Shown here piece after piece: positions 28,387 to 38,700 of a stretch of 46,982 nt of DNA. The stretch covers positions 1-46,982 of IMG/VR virus record IMGVR_UViG_3300010157_000102; one strand, written 5' to 3'. Position 1 is the stretch's first letter, and each line of letters begins with the position of its first letter. The translations under genes were made by a program, and so were the position numbers. Source of the stretch: a virus. Below the pieces are notes generated by a model that saw only the letters and a list, made by a program, of their open reading frames with translations, had not been told where the DNA came from and did no database searches.

Positions 28387-28974
28387 TTAAAGTGGGAAAC
28401 TACCAACTGGAGTATCAATAGAAACATTGACACCAAAGCCAGCAGCTGCACCAGTAGCTGATGTAAAGAAGTTGTATTGGAACTCTACATCAAACTGTTC
28501 AATTGCATTTTGTTGCTCGTAATCTAAACCGATTGCAGAAATTGTTGTTGGGAATGCATCAACAAACTTGTAACTCTTAATAATTGCACCATTGCGATCT
28601 AATTGGTGAACAGATAAGTCAACTTGGTAGTCAGTAGGATTAGTACGACCATTAGTTGTATTGTAATTCTGAATACCAGATTGCCATTGCTCTAGTGCAT
28701 TACGGATACCAAAAGTAGTATCGTTGTAAACTGTCACAGTCCATGGTTGGAATGTTCGTTCACCAGCAAAGTTAACTGGGCGACCACGATACAAGACTGG
28801 TAAAGTCTCGATAGTGGAAGCAGGTAATTGAGCAGCTTTACATAAAAACTGCGCTCTTTGTCCTGCAACTACACCTAGTGTAACATATGATGGGAATGTT
28901 AATTCAACACGGAATTGATTTGGGCGAGCACCGCCACCGATCATCTGCGCTTTGAAATCAGCAATATTTGCCAT
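28387..28974 (-). CDS. 19: Tail tube protein gp19 (195 aa)
   Basis: Hexameric rings of gp19 make the inner tube. MANIADFKAQMIGGGARPNQ and FRVELTFPSYV open the protein. FLCKAAQLPASTIETLPVLY, GRPVNFAGERTFQPWTVTVY and FPTTISAIGLDYEQQNAIEQ are family hallmarks. The length is near that of T4 gp19 (163 aa) plus cyanophage-type loops. AAGGAG is upstream, with GATAAATA before it. Confidence 0.95.
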   Translation of the reverse strand: MANIADFKAQMIGGGARPNQFRVELTFPSYVTLGVVAGQRAQFLCKAAQLPASTIETLPVLYRGRPVNFAGERTFQPWTVTVYNDTTFGIRNALEQWQSGIQNYNTTNGRTNPTDYQVDLSVHQLDRNGAIIKSYKFVDAFPTTISAIGLDYEQQNAIEQFDVEFQYNFFTSATGAAAGFGVNVSIDTPVGSFPL

Positions 28975-28997
28975 TTAATTCTCCTTATGTTCTTATC

Positions 28998-29005
28998 TAT
29001 TTATC
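28998..29005 (-). promoter_or_regulatory. Probable late promoter for gene 19
   Basis: GATAAATA on the minus strand, 24 bp upstream of the gene 19 ATG, fits the NATAAATA form described for cyanophage-type late promoters. It lies between the gene 18 stop region and gene 19. Confidence 0.55.
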
Positions 29006-29010
29006 TTGAA

Positions 29011-31458
29011 TTACGCACCGATTTCTGAGAAGTTAATCGCAGAACGAGCAGCAACGAAATTGAGAGTGATAAAGTTGATAGAACGATTTGGCTTAACGAA
29101 GATATCAGCAACGAATTCGTTACGATCGATAACTTCACCTGTGTTGTTAGATTCATCGCACTTAACAACGAAATCAGTAATACCACGACGACCTTGGACA
29201 TCACGGAGGAATGGCTCGACTAAGTTCTTAAACTGTGCACGAGTAAATCCATCGTTGAATTCAAACAACTGGAATTTTGCAGCAGTTGCAATCGCCTTTT
29301 CCATAACGATGAATAAGCGACGAACATTAATACGATCAAACGCACTTGGTTTATCCAAGAGAGTCTTATCACCAAACATGACAGTACCTTCTCCTGGGAA
29401 TGTAACAACAGGATTGACACCAGACTTGTAAAGCATATCTCTTTGTGTTTTGCTTGGATTGAATGCCAACTTAACAACATTCTTAATCTGACCACGATTT
29501 AAACCACCTGGAGAGAACCATGGATCATTAGTGTAATCAGTACGAGCACATAGACCAGCAATGTCACCATTCAATGGAACATAACGGTATTTGTCGCTGT
29601 AACGATCATATTGATACTTGTAACCAGAGTCAAGAACTGCATAAGAAGTAGATGGCAATGCATCACGGTATGCAATAATTGCATTCTGTTCAGTAGAAGT
29701 AGAACCAATGATTGGATCAGCAGTAGATGTGCTTTGTGGAGATACAAACGCTACGCAATCTAAACGAGTTTCGCAGATATTATTGATAATGTATGTTGCT
29801 GTTGTAGCAGTTGCTTTACCAGCCATAATTAGACTAATATCATACTGTTCAGCATTAGCAAATAGCGCAAACGCAGATTGTAACTCACCTTCAGTTGCTA
29901 CAAAATCATCAGTACCACCAGATAGAGAAATTGCAAGAGGTGCAGTTAATGTTTTGAATGATGACCCTGCTGCAGCTGAACCCCACGCAGTAGTACCAGT
30001 AACAGCAGTAGGATGATCCATCCACCAGATGTATTCTGAACGAGCATTCAATACATTTTTATAGTAGTTATTAGTGCCATCAGGTTTCTTAGCATCAGAC
30101 GCTTTAGAAACAAAAGCAAATTTTTCTATAATAGTGCCTTGAGTACCAGAAAACGCACCATCTTCATCGATAACGATAATGTGCATTTCGTCACCAGATC
30201 CACCAACGCTTGTAGCGTATGTAGAAGTTCCTGGAGCAGAATCAAATTCATCTTTGTATGTCCAAGCATCAAAACCATCAGCATCACATACAGCAACTTT
30301 TAAAGAGTTACCAAGAGTACCTGCATATTTTGCTGCAAATGGACCAACAATACCAGCACCATTTACATAAGTGCTATTATATGTTTCACCATTAATAATC
30401 TTTAAACCAGCCACAGAAATTGTTCTGTTTAAAGTAGCAGTAGTTCCAGATGGAGGAGCAGCAACAGTAATAGTTGGAGCAGTAGAATAACCAGAACCAA
30501 TAGTAGTAATAGTTGCACCAGTAATAGATGAAGATGCAACAGTAACTGTACCAGCAGTAGCATTACCTGTTGAGAATGTCGCAGTTACAGTACCTTTATA
30601 TCCTGTACCACCATCAGAAACAGTAATAGAAGAAACAGATTGGTTGTATGTATTAGTATATGTTAAACCAGTTGGAGTACCTGCAGTAGTAACAATAGCT
30701 GTATCACTAGTAGTAGTTAAAGTAAAACCAGTCACAGAAGCACCAGAACCAGTAATTGAAGAAACTTTGTATGTTGTACCAGTTGAGTAACCAGTAATAG
30801 TACCTGTACCACCCAATGAACCAGTAATCTGGATACGATCACCAACTGCGATTCTAGCTGCAGTACAAGTGAACTGACCACCAGTACCAGAAATAGCAAC
30901 ACCAGAAAGAGTTGCAGAAGTCATAGTTACTGAGAATGTTGCGCCAGTTCCACCACTTGGGGAAGAAATAGTAACTGAAGGTGCAGATGAATAACTATAA
31001 CCACCAGAAGAAACTGCAACCGCAGAAATTGCACCACCAGAAAGAGTTACAGTAACAGCAGCTTGTGTACCACCATCAATATCAGGTGCACCAACTGTAA
31101 CAGCAGGTGCTGCAGCAGTAGAAGAGTAACCAGCACCAGCGTTGTTTACAGTGACAGTACCAAGACCGCCAGTTGTAGTTGCAACCGCATTCAAAGATCC
31201 AGCGTCTGCACGAACTAGTAATAGATTATTTGTATAAGATAGGAAGTTCGCAGCTGTGAAAAAGGATTGGAAATTACTATCGTTTGGCTTACCGAAGCGA
31301 CGAACTAAATCGTTCTCCGAGCTAACTGTCACAGGCTCCAATACTGGACCCCATGGAAATACTCCAGCAAAAGCACCAATAGATGATGATACTGCTGGAA
31401 CGATAGAAGTGAAATCTTTTTCTACGACTGCAACGCCTGGAGATAATTGGAACGGCAT
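29011..31458 (-). CDS. 18: Tail sheath protein gp18 with a large inserted module (815 aa)
   Basis: gp18 forms the contractile sheath. The N-terminus QLSPGVAVVEKDFTSIVP, then GAFAGVFPWGPVLEPV and NNLLLVRA, is typical. FAAKYAGTLGNSLKVAVCDA, YYKNVLNARSEYIWWMDHP, CVAFVSPQ, WFSPGGLNRGQI and the C-terminal GRRGITDFVVKCDESNNT are typical too. Residues about 95-345 are a Gly/Ser/Thr-rich insertion in place of the usual short linker. It has three GYSSAPTVTI-type repeats around a GGQFTC...VGDR domain (about 190-268). The insertion probably projects from the sheath surface. Length exceeds T4 gp18 (659 aa). A leader hairpin (31487-31504) precedes the ribosome binding site. Confidence 0.95.
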   Translation of the reverse strand: MPFQLSPGVAVVEKDFTSIVPAVSSSIGAFAGVFPWGPVLEPVTVSSENDLVRRFGKPNDSNFQSFFTAANFLSYTNNLLLVRADAGSLNAVATTTGGLGTVTVNNAGAGYSSTAAAPAVTVGAPDIDGGTQAAVTVTLSGGAISAVAVSSGGYSYSSAPSVTISSPSGGTGATFSVTMTSATLSGVAISGTGGQFTCTAARIAVGDRIQITGSLGGTGTITGYSTGTTYKVSSITGSGASVTGFTLTTTSDTAIVTTAGTPTGLTYTNTYNQSVSSITVSDGGTGYKGTVTATFSTGNATAGTVTVASSSITGATITTIGSGYSTAPTITVAAPPSGTTATLNRTISVAGLKIINGETYNSTYVNGAGIVGPFAAKYAGTLGNSLKVAVCDADGFDAWTYKDEFDSAPGTSTYATSVGGSGDEMHIIVIDEDGAFSGTQGTIIEKFAFVSKASDAKKPDGTNNYYKNVLNARSEYIWWMDHPTAVTGTTAWGSAAAGSSFKTLTAPLAISLSGGTDDFVATEGELQSAFALFANAEQYDISLIMAGKATATTATYIINNICETRLDCVAFVSPQSTSTADPIIGSTSTEQNAIIAYRDALPSTSYAVLDSGYKYQYDRYSDKYRYVPLNGDIAGLCARTDYTNDPWFSPGGLNRGQIKNVVKLAFNPSKTQRDMLYKSGVNPVVTFPGEGTVMFGDKTLLDKPSAFDRINVRRLFIVMEKAIATAAKFQLFEFNDGFTRAQFKNLVEPFLRDVQGRRGITDFVVKCDESNNTGEVIDRNEFVADIFVKPNRSINFITLNFVAARSAINFSEIGA
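30655..30891 (-). repeat. GGQFTC...VGDR module inserted in the tail sheath gene
   Basis: This part of gene 18 encodes GTGGQFTC, then AVGDRIQITG, GTGTITGY, YKVSSITG and VTGFTLTTT. The same order of motifs is encoded at 39659-39913 inside a different virion protein. The two copies are clearly related at the DNA level too. Confidence 0.75.
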
Positions 31459-31509
31459 TGTGTTTCTCCTTGTTAATAAGTTTACCTAGACAATTTCATG
31501 TCTACATTT

Positions 31510-31516
31510 TATTTAG
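31510..31516 (-). promoter_or_regulatory. Late-promoter-like CTAAATA for gene 18
   Basis: CTAAATA on the minus strand lies 51 bp upstream of the gene 18 ATG, in the 72-bp gap after gene 17. A 6-bp stem TAGACA/TGTCTA (31487-31504) follows in the leader. The heptamer equals that at 22087-22093. Confidence 0.5.
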
Positions 31517-31530
31517 TTTTTACACGATTT

Positions 31531-33108
31531 CTAGAAGTTTAATGGAGCCTTTTCTGGTTTACCATCTTCATAGAATCCGAATGGTGTTAATTCTTCTTCG
31601 ATCGCCTGCATTTGTTTAGCGTACATAATATTTCGTAGATTAACATTATTTAGGTCTTTAAAATAACTGTTAGTTGTGAGCCATCCGAACAGTACCAGAG
31701 GCATTACCAAGTCATCATGATAACCTTCATCAGCTTCATATGAACCCTTCTTCTCAATAAAAGTCGAGATTTCAGAGATCGTATCAGCGTCATTTATAAT
31801 AAGTTTGTTTTCCTCAACGAGTGCCTTAAAGTTATGACACCCAATTCTTTTAATCTTTTTATCGGTATTGACACCCAACTGTGTTTTACCACCACCAAAA
31901 CCACCTGAGACTGTTTGTCCCATAGCGTGTCTTGTAACCATCAATATATTTTCGTATTCCATCTCAGAATATAGGATGTGAGCAACCTGTTCCGAGATGT
32001 TAATTTCCAATAATACAAACGCTTGGTTGTACTCGTTTCCAATTTTGTAAATTATATTTGGATAGAGCAACGGACTGATTTCATTATTACGATATTTTGC
32101 AACGATTCGATATGGAACCTCTGTAATATCAATAACTTGGAATGCTGAATAATCCCCACCAACACCCTTTGCCACATCACAGACCATACAATAAGTATGA
32201 CCAGCCTGTGGGTTTACATATACATCCAACCCATCTTTCTGGTGGACGATAGTATCTGGACTCATTCTAGAAATAGTGTCTGCTCTAACTAGAGTAAGAG
32301 AAGAACCCAAGAAGTTACAAAGAACCTCTTGAGTAAATTTAAGTTCACCGAGTTGGGCTTTTTGTTCTGCAGCCCATGCCTCATCACGACCTGGAATTTC
32401 CCAGTATGGTATGAATAGATTAACGAATCCATTTCTGCCTTTTTCAGCATCTGTCCAAAACTTCCAGAAGTGATTGTAACCTAGTGGAGTCGATGACAAT
32501 AAAATCTTAGTAGTTTGTCCCGCAGAAATAGTTGGATAGACTGAAGTAAAGAATTCTTCTGCCAAATTGTTTGGAATAATTGCAGCTTCGTCAACATACA
32601 ACATGTTTACGGATTTACCACGAATACCAGACTTACCTGTTGCAGCAGTGAAAACCTTTGAACCATTCTCTAGTTCAATGTCACCCTTGTTCCAAGTAGT
32701 GACACCCTGTTGCATCCACTTCGGTAGCAACTCATACATTGTTTGATAACGATCTAAAACTTCTCTTGCAGCAGTTGCTTTGTTCGCAAGGATAGCCACA
32801 GTTTTGTTGGCTTGAAAAATCGTGTACCAAAGAATGTAGGCTGCAGAGGTAGTTGTCTTACCTTGTTGACGACCTTCCATAAGAATCACACGACGATTAT
32901 TATGGATTACATTTACCTTGTTCTTTTGGCAGTCGTATAGTTTAAAGAGTTTTAAACCATGATCTAGCGTAACAATATAGCAGTAGGTTTCGATAAAATA
33001 TATCGGATCTGCTGCGCACTTCATGTACTCTTTTACATCATCAGGTGTGAAGTCAACAGTAACCCCAGCTGCTTTTAAATTGGAGTTTGAATTATATACT
33101 TGTGCCAT
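31531..33108 (-). CDS. 17: Terminase large subunit gp17 (525 aa)
   Basis: This packaging motor ATPase and headful nuclease works at the portal. The Walker A-like GRQQGKTT lies at 79-86. Walker B YVDEAA is at 171-176 and the coupling motif LLSSTP follows. The nuclease domain has CDVAKGVGGDYSA with its catalytic Asp and a distal DEGYHDDLV. The length is below T4 gp17 (610 aa) but usual for cyanophage-type relatives. The frame extends to 33129, but the ATG at 33108, 2 bp after the gene 15 stop, gives the canonical N-terminus. No small terminase gene (16) precedes it. Confidence 0.96.
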   Translation of the reverse strand: MAQVYNSNSNLKAAGVTVDFTPDDVKEYMKCAADPIYFIETYCYIVTLDHGLKLFKLYDCQKNKVNVIHNNRRVILMEGRQQGKTTTSAAYILWYTIFQANKTVAILANKATAAREVLDRYQTMYELLPKWMQQGVTTWNKGDIELENGSKVFTAATGKSGIRGKSVNMLYVDEAAIIPNNLAEEFFTSVYPTISAGQTTKILLSSTPLGYNHFWKFWTDAEKGRNGFVNLFIPYWEIPGRDEAWAAEQKAQLGELKFTQEVLCNFLGSSLTLVRADTISRMSPDTIVHQKDGLDVYVNPQAGHTYCMVCDVAKGVGGDYSAFQVIDITEVPYRIVAKYRNNEISPLLYPNIIYKIGNEYNQAFVLLEINISEQVAHILYSEMEYENILMVTRHAMGQTVSGGFGGGKTQLGVNTDKKIKRIGCHNFKALVEENKLIINDADTISEISTFIEKKGSYEADEGYHDDLVMPLVLFGWLTTNSYFKDLNNVNLRNIMYAKQMQAIEEELTPFGFYEDGKPEKAPLNF

Positions 33109-33110
33109 AA

Positions 33111-33857
33111 TTAAAATCCGTCCAGCCAACTCTCCGAATTAACAGTTGCAGTAGTGACATCACCTTCAGCTGTGTAAATCCTATTTGGATTACTAAAATC
33201 TTCGTTGTCACCAACATTGGCATTGACAGTTTGAATAACACCACCATTAGAAATTGGTCCAAATAGATTCATCTTCATTTGAAAATTGAGACTATGTGTT
33301 ACAAATCTACGAGTTTGAAAATCTCCATCGTAGTCGTCTTGAACTGATACACTATTTAAAACAATCGGCACATCAATCTTAACATTCATGTCTGGAACTA
33401 CATTAATGGATAATGTATACTCAGGTGTAAATGTTGGAAGGATTTGTTCGATAATTTGTAAACCATCTTCTTGAGTTTTTGTCAGGATGTATAGTGACAA
33501 GTCTAAATTATATGGAACAGGGGTGAACATTGTAAAACCAGTACCACCAGTATCGACACACTTTAACTGCTGCATGCGATTTACTTTTCTTTGTGGATCG
33601 TAGTTGTATCCAATAATTTCAAACGACATTCTTGGAAGAGTAGTGTAAACATGATTTTCTAAAGATGGATCTTGATCTAAACGAACAATCCATTTTTCTT
33701 TTGGAGCATATGCTAAAGGAATTTGTAGTCGTTGAGTAACAGCACCAGTTACAGAATCACCTTCACGACGATCGATATAGATGTCACTGAATAGTGAACC
33801 AAAACCCACAATACATTTGCGAATTATTCCGTGGTAATATACATTGTTATTTAACAT
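33111..33857 (-). CDS. 15: Tail sheath stabiliser/completion protein gp15 (248 aa)
   Basis: gp15 caps the tail and connects it to the neck. The N-terminus VYYHGIIRKCIVGFGSLFSD parallels T4 gp15 (FYNSSFRRYATLMGDLFS). IPLAYAPKEKWIVRLDQDP, TLPRMSFEIIGYNYDPQRK, IIEQILPTFTPEYTLSI and the DDYDGDFQTRR segment are family features. It sits between 14 and 17, as expected without gene 16. It shares one base with the end of gene 14. Confidence 0.92.
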   Translation of the reverse strand: MLNNNVYYHGIIRKCIVGFGSLFSDIYIDRREGDSVTGAVTQRLQIPLAYAPKEKWIVRLDQDPSLENHVYTTLPRMSFEIIGYNYDPQRKVNRMQQLKCVDTGGTGFTMFTPVPYNLDLSLYILTKTQEDGLQIIEQILPTFTPEYTLSINVVPDMNVKIDVPIVLNSVSVQDDYDGDFQTRRFVTHSLNFQMKMNLFGPISNGGVIQTVNANVGDNEDFSNPNRIYTAEGDVTTATVNSESWLDGF

Positions 33858-34783
33858 TATGGGTTATTTGTATTATCAATTTCACCAAATGGATTTGTTA
33901 CACTGAACAATACATCTTGTGATTCGGTTTTAAATTTATTGTTATCACCAAACGAATTTGGTTTATCAATATTGATATCAATAGATGAAGTTGCCAGAGC
34001 ACCTGTTCCAGCACCACCAGTAAATGATATAACTGGGGCAGTTTGATATTGTTGTCCAGGATTAGTTATATCTACACGAATAATTTTATTTGCAGTAGCA
34101 CCAGTTCCTCGAACGGCAGTAGCACTAGCACCATATCCCGTTGCGCTTGTAATTACTACTGTTGGAACAGAAGTGTATCCAGATCCTTGATTTGTTACAG
34201 TAATAGAAGTAATCTCGCCATTTGGGTTTCTTGTAGTATTTGTAGTGAATGTTTTAAGTGTTTCAAACGCATCGATTTCAGAGATACCAGTATCAATTTT
34301 CTCAGAAGCATACTGGAACAATTCAACTTGCAACTTAAATACATATAGTTTACCAAGTTGATAGAATGGATCTTGATGTTTTACAAACTTAATTTCAAAC
34401 AAACCTTTAGTCAATGGAAAGTAAATTAAATCACCTTCGCATGGACGAGTAGGAATAATTGTTTGACCATAACGACCAACCAATTGATCCCATCTACGAC
34501 GAGCAACTACCAATGTAGCTGATTGTTCCATCATAAGACCAAACTTTTGAATAAACGCACCTTGACCATCTAGAGAATCTACATTCTCAAAGTACATTTC
34601 GATTGGAAACGAAGATGTAAATTTTGATAAACGATCTTCACCAAGAATTTCATCCTTAGAAACTAATGTTCTTGGAATGTACATGAACTCATTACCGTAA
34701 ATCTTAAGAGATTCGATAATGAGATCTTCAATTAGGTACTGCTCATTTTTTGTGCCATGAGTAAAATAAACATTAGTAGGCAT
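33857..34783 (-). CDS. 14: Neck protein gp14 with a repeat insertion (308 aa)
   Basis: gp14 with gp13 closes the filled head and forms the neck. NVYFTHGTKNEQYLIEDLII, NEFMYIPRTLVSKDEILGED, FGLMMEQSATLVVARRRWDQ and EGDLIYFPL are typical of gp14. Residues about 186-268 are an insertion with two repeats of ITSITVTNQGSGYTSVPTVV type, similar to those in gp18. The usual end (VLFSVTNPFGEIDN) follows the insertion. Confidence 0.93.
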   Translation of the reverse strand: MPTNVYFTHGTKNEQYLIEDLIIESLKIYGNEFMYIPRTLVSKDEILGEDRLSKFTSSFPIEMYFENVDSLDGQGAFIQKFGLMMEQSATLVVARRRWDQLVGRYGQTIIPTRPCEGDLIYFPLTKGLFEIKFVKHQDPFYQLGKLYVFKLQVELFQYASEKIDTGISEIDAFETLKTFTTNTTRNPNGEITSITVTNQGSGYTSVPTVVITSATGYGASATAVRGTGATANKIIRVDITNPGQQYQTAPVISFTGGAGTGALATSSIDINIDKPNSFGDNNKFKTESQDVLFSVTNPFGEIDNTNNP

Positions 34784-34786
34784 TTA

Positions 34787-35743
34787 TTATCCCATGAAAA
34801 AATCTAGGGGTGCTGACTTGTTCTGTAGTTCGTCTTCTAGTTCTTTTATTTCTGTAGTGGCTTCATCATATAGTTTATCACCATCCAGAGTTACACCACC
34901 TGGAAGTTGAATGCCAGAAAATTTCTTAATATTGGTTGCCCACTGTTTTTTAAATAATGCAGTGACATAATGTCTCAACCAGATTTCGTTATAAATTTTA
35001 GACCATGTTGTTGGATCCATTGGACGATACGCTTGAACGATAATATAATCTCCAAGAATGAAATCTGTTGCCCAATTTGCATCTAGGTATAAACGACCAT
35101 TTAAACGATTAAATCTAAATCTTTGATGTCCGTTTAATTCAAAATCAAGCAATGCCAAATGTGACATAACTGTTTTGTAGTAGATTAAAGAAGTAGATGT
35201 TAGATCATATAAGTCATTTAATCTTAATTGATACTGCAAGTCAAAGATATTCTTTGAAGAAGATGCTTGTCCTGCAGATATAATTTGAGTAACACCCCAA
35301 ACATAATCTGGAATTTCAATATAACGATTATCGTATTCACGGAGGGTGATAGAAGATAGCGTAGCAGTATGTCCTGCTGAACCATTAATAGTTTCACCTG
35401 CAGTGAATGTTCCTGTTACATTTCTAACTAACAATAGAGTACCAGAAGATGTTCTTTGTGATTCTTGACATACTTGTGCTGTTGCGCCACTCGTTGCACC
35501 TGTAATAGTTTCAGCAAGAGCAAAAGTAGTTGCCACAGAAGCAGAAAGAGTTATCTCAGAAGCACGAATCAATTGTTTAAGATAAATCTGTTCCACACCT
35601 TCATAGTGGTATAGTTTCCAGTAGTCTAATGCTTCATCAATGCGGTCTTCGATTTGATCATCGTCCACATTAATCTCGAGCACTGGTGCACCCAGTGCTC
35701 TTAATGCATACTCTTTTAATCCAGATCTTGTTGAGACCGCCAT
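34787..35743 (-). CDS. 13: Neck protein gp13 with an inserted repeat module (318 aa)
   Basis: The N-terminus RSGLKEYALRALGAPVLEIN and VDDDQIEDRIDEALDYWKLY, plus the C-terminal YRPMDPTTWSKIYNEIW and WLRHYVTALFKKQWATNIKK, are strongly typical of cyanophage-type gp13. Residues about 63-134 are an insertion of two ETITGATSGATA-like repeats (the second GETINGSAGHTATL), placed where relatives have a short loop. The gene starts the neck-to-head cluster. Confidence 0.92.
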   Translation of the reverse strand: MAVSTRSGLKEYALRALGAPVLEINVDDDQIEDRIDEALDYWKLYHYEGVEQIYLKQLIRASEITLSASVATTFALAETITGATSGATAQVCQESQRTSSGTLLLVRNVTGTFTAGETINGSAGHTATLSSITLREYDNRYIEIPDYVWGVTQIISAGQASSSKNIFDLQYQLRLNDLYDLTSTSLIYYKTVMSHLALLDFELNGHQRFRFNRLNGRLYLDANWATDFILGDYIIVQAYRPMDPTTWSKIYNEIWLRHYVTALFKKQWATNIKKFSGIQLPGGVTLDGDKLYDEATTEIKELEDELQNKSAPLDFFMG

Positions 35744-35744
35744 T

Positions 35745-38700
35745 TTAGTTGCCTAACTTTGATTTTAATTCTTCGATTTGTTTTTGTTGTTCTTTGATTG
35801 CTTCAACTAACAATGGTACCAAACGCTCGTAGTGCATTGTCATATATTGTGGATCAATTGGTGCTGGAGCGATAACTTCTGGTAAGATTGCTTGAACTTG
35901 CTGAGCAGATAAACCAACTTCTTGTTTAGAAGCATCGTAACCTAATGCTACTGCAGTTTCATTTGCATGGTAATGGAAACCATCAAGAGAAAGAACTTTC
36001 TCAAGAGCATTTTGAATATTGCCAGTACGAGTTTTTAGACGATCATCAGAGTAATAAGAAGTAATAGAACTTGTCGCAGTAATAGTACCAGTTGCAGTAA
36101 TATTACCAGTAGAAATAGCAGGAGTTCCTGATAAACCACCAGCAGTACCAGTTGTGTTTTGGTTCAGCGTAGGGAAAGTACAGTTAGTTAGCGTACCAGA
36201 AGATGGAGTTCCAAGAGCACCACCATTGGTAACAAAAGCACCTGCAGAGCCAACAGCAACTGCAAGAGCAGTGGCAACACTAGTACCAAGACCTGAAACA
36301 CCAGTGGAGATTGGTAGACCAGTACAGCTAGTTAATGTACCAGAAGATGGAGTTCCAAGAACAGGAGTTGTTAGCGTTGGGCTAGTTAAAGTCTTGTTAG
36401 TTAATGTTTCAGAACCAGCAAGAGTTGCCAGAGTACCAGTTGTTGGTAATGTTACAGTAGTAGTTGCTGTAGCAGTTAGTGTAGTACTAAATGCGCCAGA
36501 AGTTGCTAGCGTAGAACCATCAGCAAGAGTCAATGTAGCTGAAGTAGCAGGTGCAGTAATAGCAACTTTATTAACAGAAGTTGCTGTGGCAACACCAATT
36601 GTTGGTGTTGCCAAAGTTGGGCTAGTAGCAAAAACTAATGCGCCAGAACCAGTTTCATCGGAACATGCAGTTTTTAATTCTGCAGAGGTAAATGTAACTG
36701 TGTTGTTAGTTAAACTAATGGATTTGTTAGTTAGTGTATCTGTAGTAGCCTTACCAACTAAAGTATCAGTTGCAGCTGGTAGAGTTAATGTAGTAGATCC
36801 AGCTGTAGCTGTTGCTTGTAAAGTAGTAGTTCCAGAAGTAGAACCAGCGTAAATAAATCCAGCACCTTTATAATTACCCAATGTACCAGAAATAATAGTA
36901 CCATTATCTGTGGCAGTTGAGTAATATTCCATTGCTTGTGTAGCATTGGACCAGATTAAATATGCGTTTTTATCTGTTGTCTTATAATAGTTAAAGATTA
37001 AACCAATATCTTTACCATCGTCTGAAGTATTAACACCATTATTGGTATAGTGTAAGTCAATTAATGAGTCACCATAACCAGTGTTCTGCGAACTAGAAGT
37101 AGTTGTGCTACCATTAACTGTTAAGTTGCCAGTGATAACCACATTGGCATTATTAATTGTTGTAGTTCCAGTAGCTGCACCAAGAGAAATAGTAGTAGCT
37201 GCACCACCAATGTTTAGTGTAGTAACTGTAGAGTTAAATATAGAAGCAGTAGTGCTAGTTGTAGTAATTGCTGGAGAAGCACCATTAAGAGCCAATGATG
37301 TAGCATTGGTAGCAGTAATAGTTGGGTTACCAATTGTTAGCGTACCAGTAGAAGCACCGATAGAAACTGCAGTTGCTGCACCAAACAAAGCACCAGTCAA
37401 TGCATTAGTATTAAATACAGAAGCAGTACCAGTGGAAGTTGTTGTTAGCGAAGGGGATGCTCCGTTCATAGTAAACGAAGTAGCATTAGGGTTTGCCAAT
37501 GTTACACTGTTAACCGTAAATGTTCCTGTCGATGCACCTAATGTTGTAGCAGTAGAAGCACCGAATGCGTTTACAGTAGTTAAAGCAGTATTGAATAGTG
37601 TTAGAGTACCAGTCGATGTAGAAGCAATCGTTGGAGAAACACCATTAATGTTAAGAGCAGTAGCATTAGTCAATGTTACTGTTGGATTAGCGATAGTTGC
37701 TGTTCCAGTAGAAGCACCAAGAGCCAATGTAGTAGCTGCACCACCAATGTTTAGTGTAGTAGCAACAGTGTTATATAAGTTCTGAGTTGTATTTGCTCCA
37801 ACCACTGTTCCTGGATTTAGCGTTAGAGTGGCTGAAGTAGCATTACCTAAAGTAATTGCTGTTGCAGCACCAAACGCATTAACAGTAGTGCTAGTAGTGT
37901 TCCAAAGGTTTACCGTAGTTTGGCTACCTGCAACAGTAGGATTGTTTAGTGTAAGAGTGCCAGTAGTAGCACCGATACCAATAGTTGTACCAGCACCAGC
38001 AAAGTTCATTGTGGTTGCTACTGTATTGTATAAGTTCTGAGTTGTATTAGACCCAACAACAGTTCCTGGACGAATAGTCGCAGTAGCAGAAGTAGCATTA
38101 CCAATAGCCAGTGTAGTTGCTGCACCAAATGCATTAACAGTAGTTGCAGTTGCGTTGAACACATTTTGAGTAGTTTGTGTTCCAACGATTGTGCCAGTAT
38201 AATCTTTTAAATTAGTTCTGTTCCATTGACCAATCTGAGTGGTTGCAGTTCCAGCTGCATCTTCAGCGTAGAAATCTAAGTCACCATTTGATGCACCAGC
38301 AGAAGTTTCTGCGATAATATAAGTTAAAGCATCAACAGATTTAACACCACCAAGAGAAGACCAAGCACCAGAAGAATAACCCTCAAATACAGTTTGTGTA
38401 GTATTATAACGAATCATACCAGCGACTGGTACATATGGTCGTTGAGCAGTAGTTCCAGTTGGAACTTGCAAGAAACCAAAAGTAGTAATACTAGTGATGG
38501 TTCCAGTGATTGGTGTTGTTCCACCAGTAACTGTGACAGTGATACTTGTTCCAGAAACAATGCTTGCAACTAGTACGCTAGTAGGTGAACCACCAAAAAG
38601 AGCTCCAGTACCAGCAGTCGCAGTAATATTTTGTCCAACTGTAATACCAGCAGTTGAGCTGATACCAGTAATTGTTACTGTCCATGGAGATGATGAACCA

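Noticed and set aside
36154-37785. Long plus-strand frames opposite the S74 fibre gene (for example 36154-36852 and 37081-37785)
   Set aside because: Same cause: repetitive sense codons leave the complementary frame free of stops. The minus-strand gene has clear fibre and S74 features.
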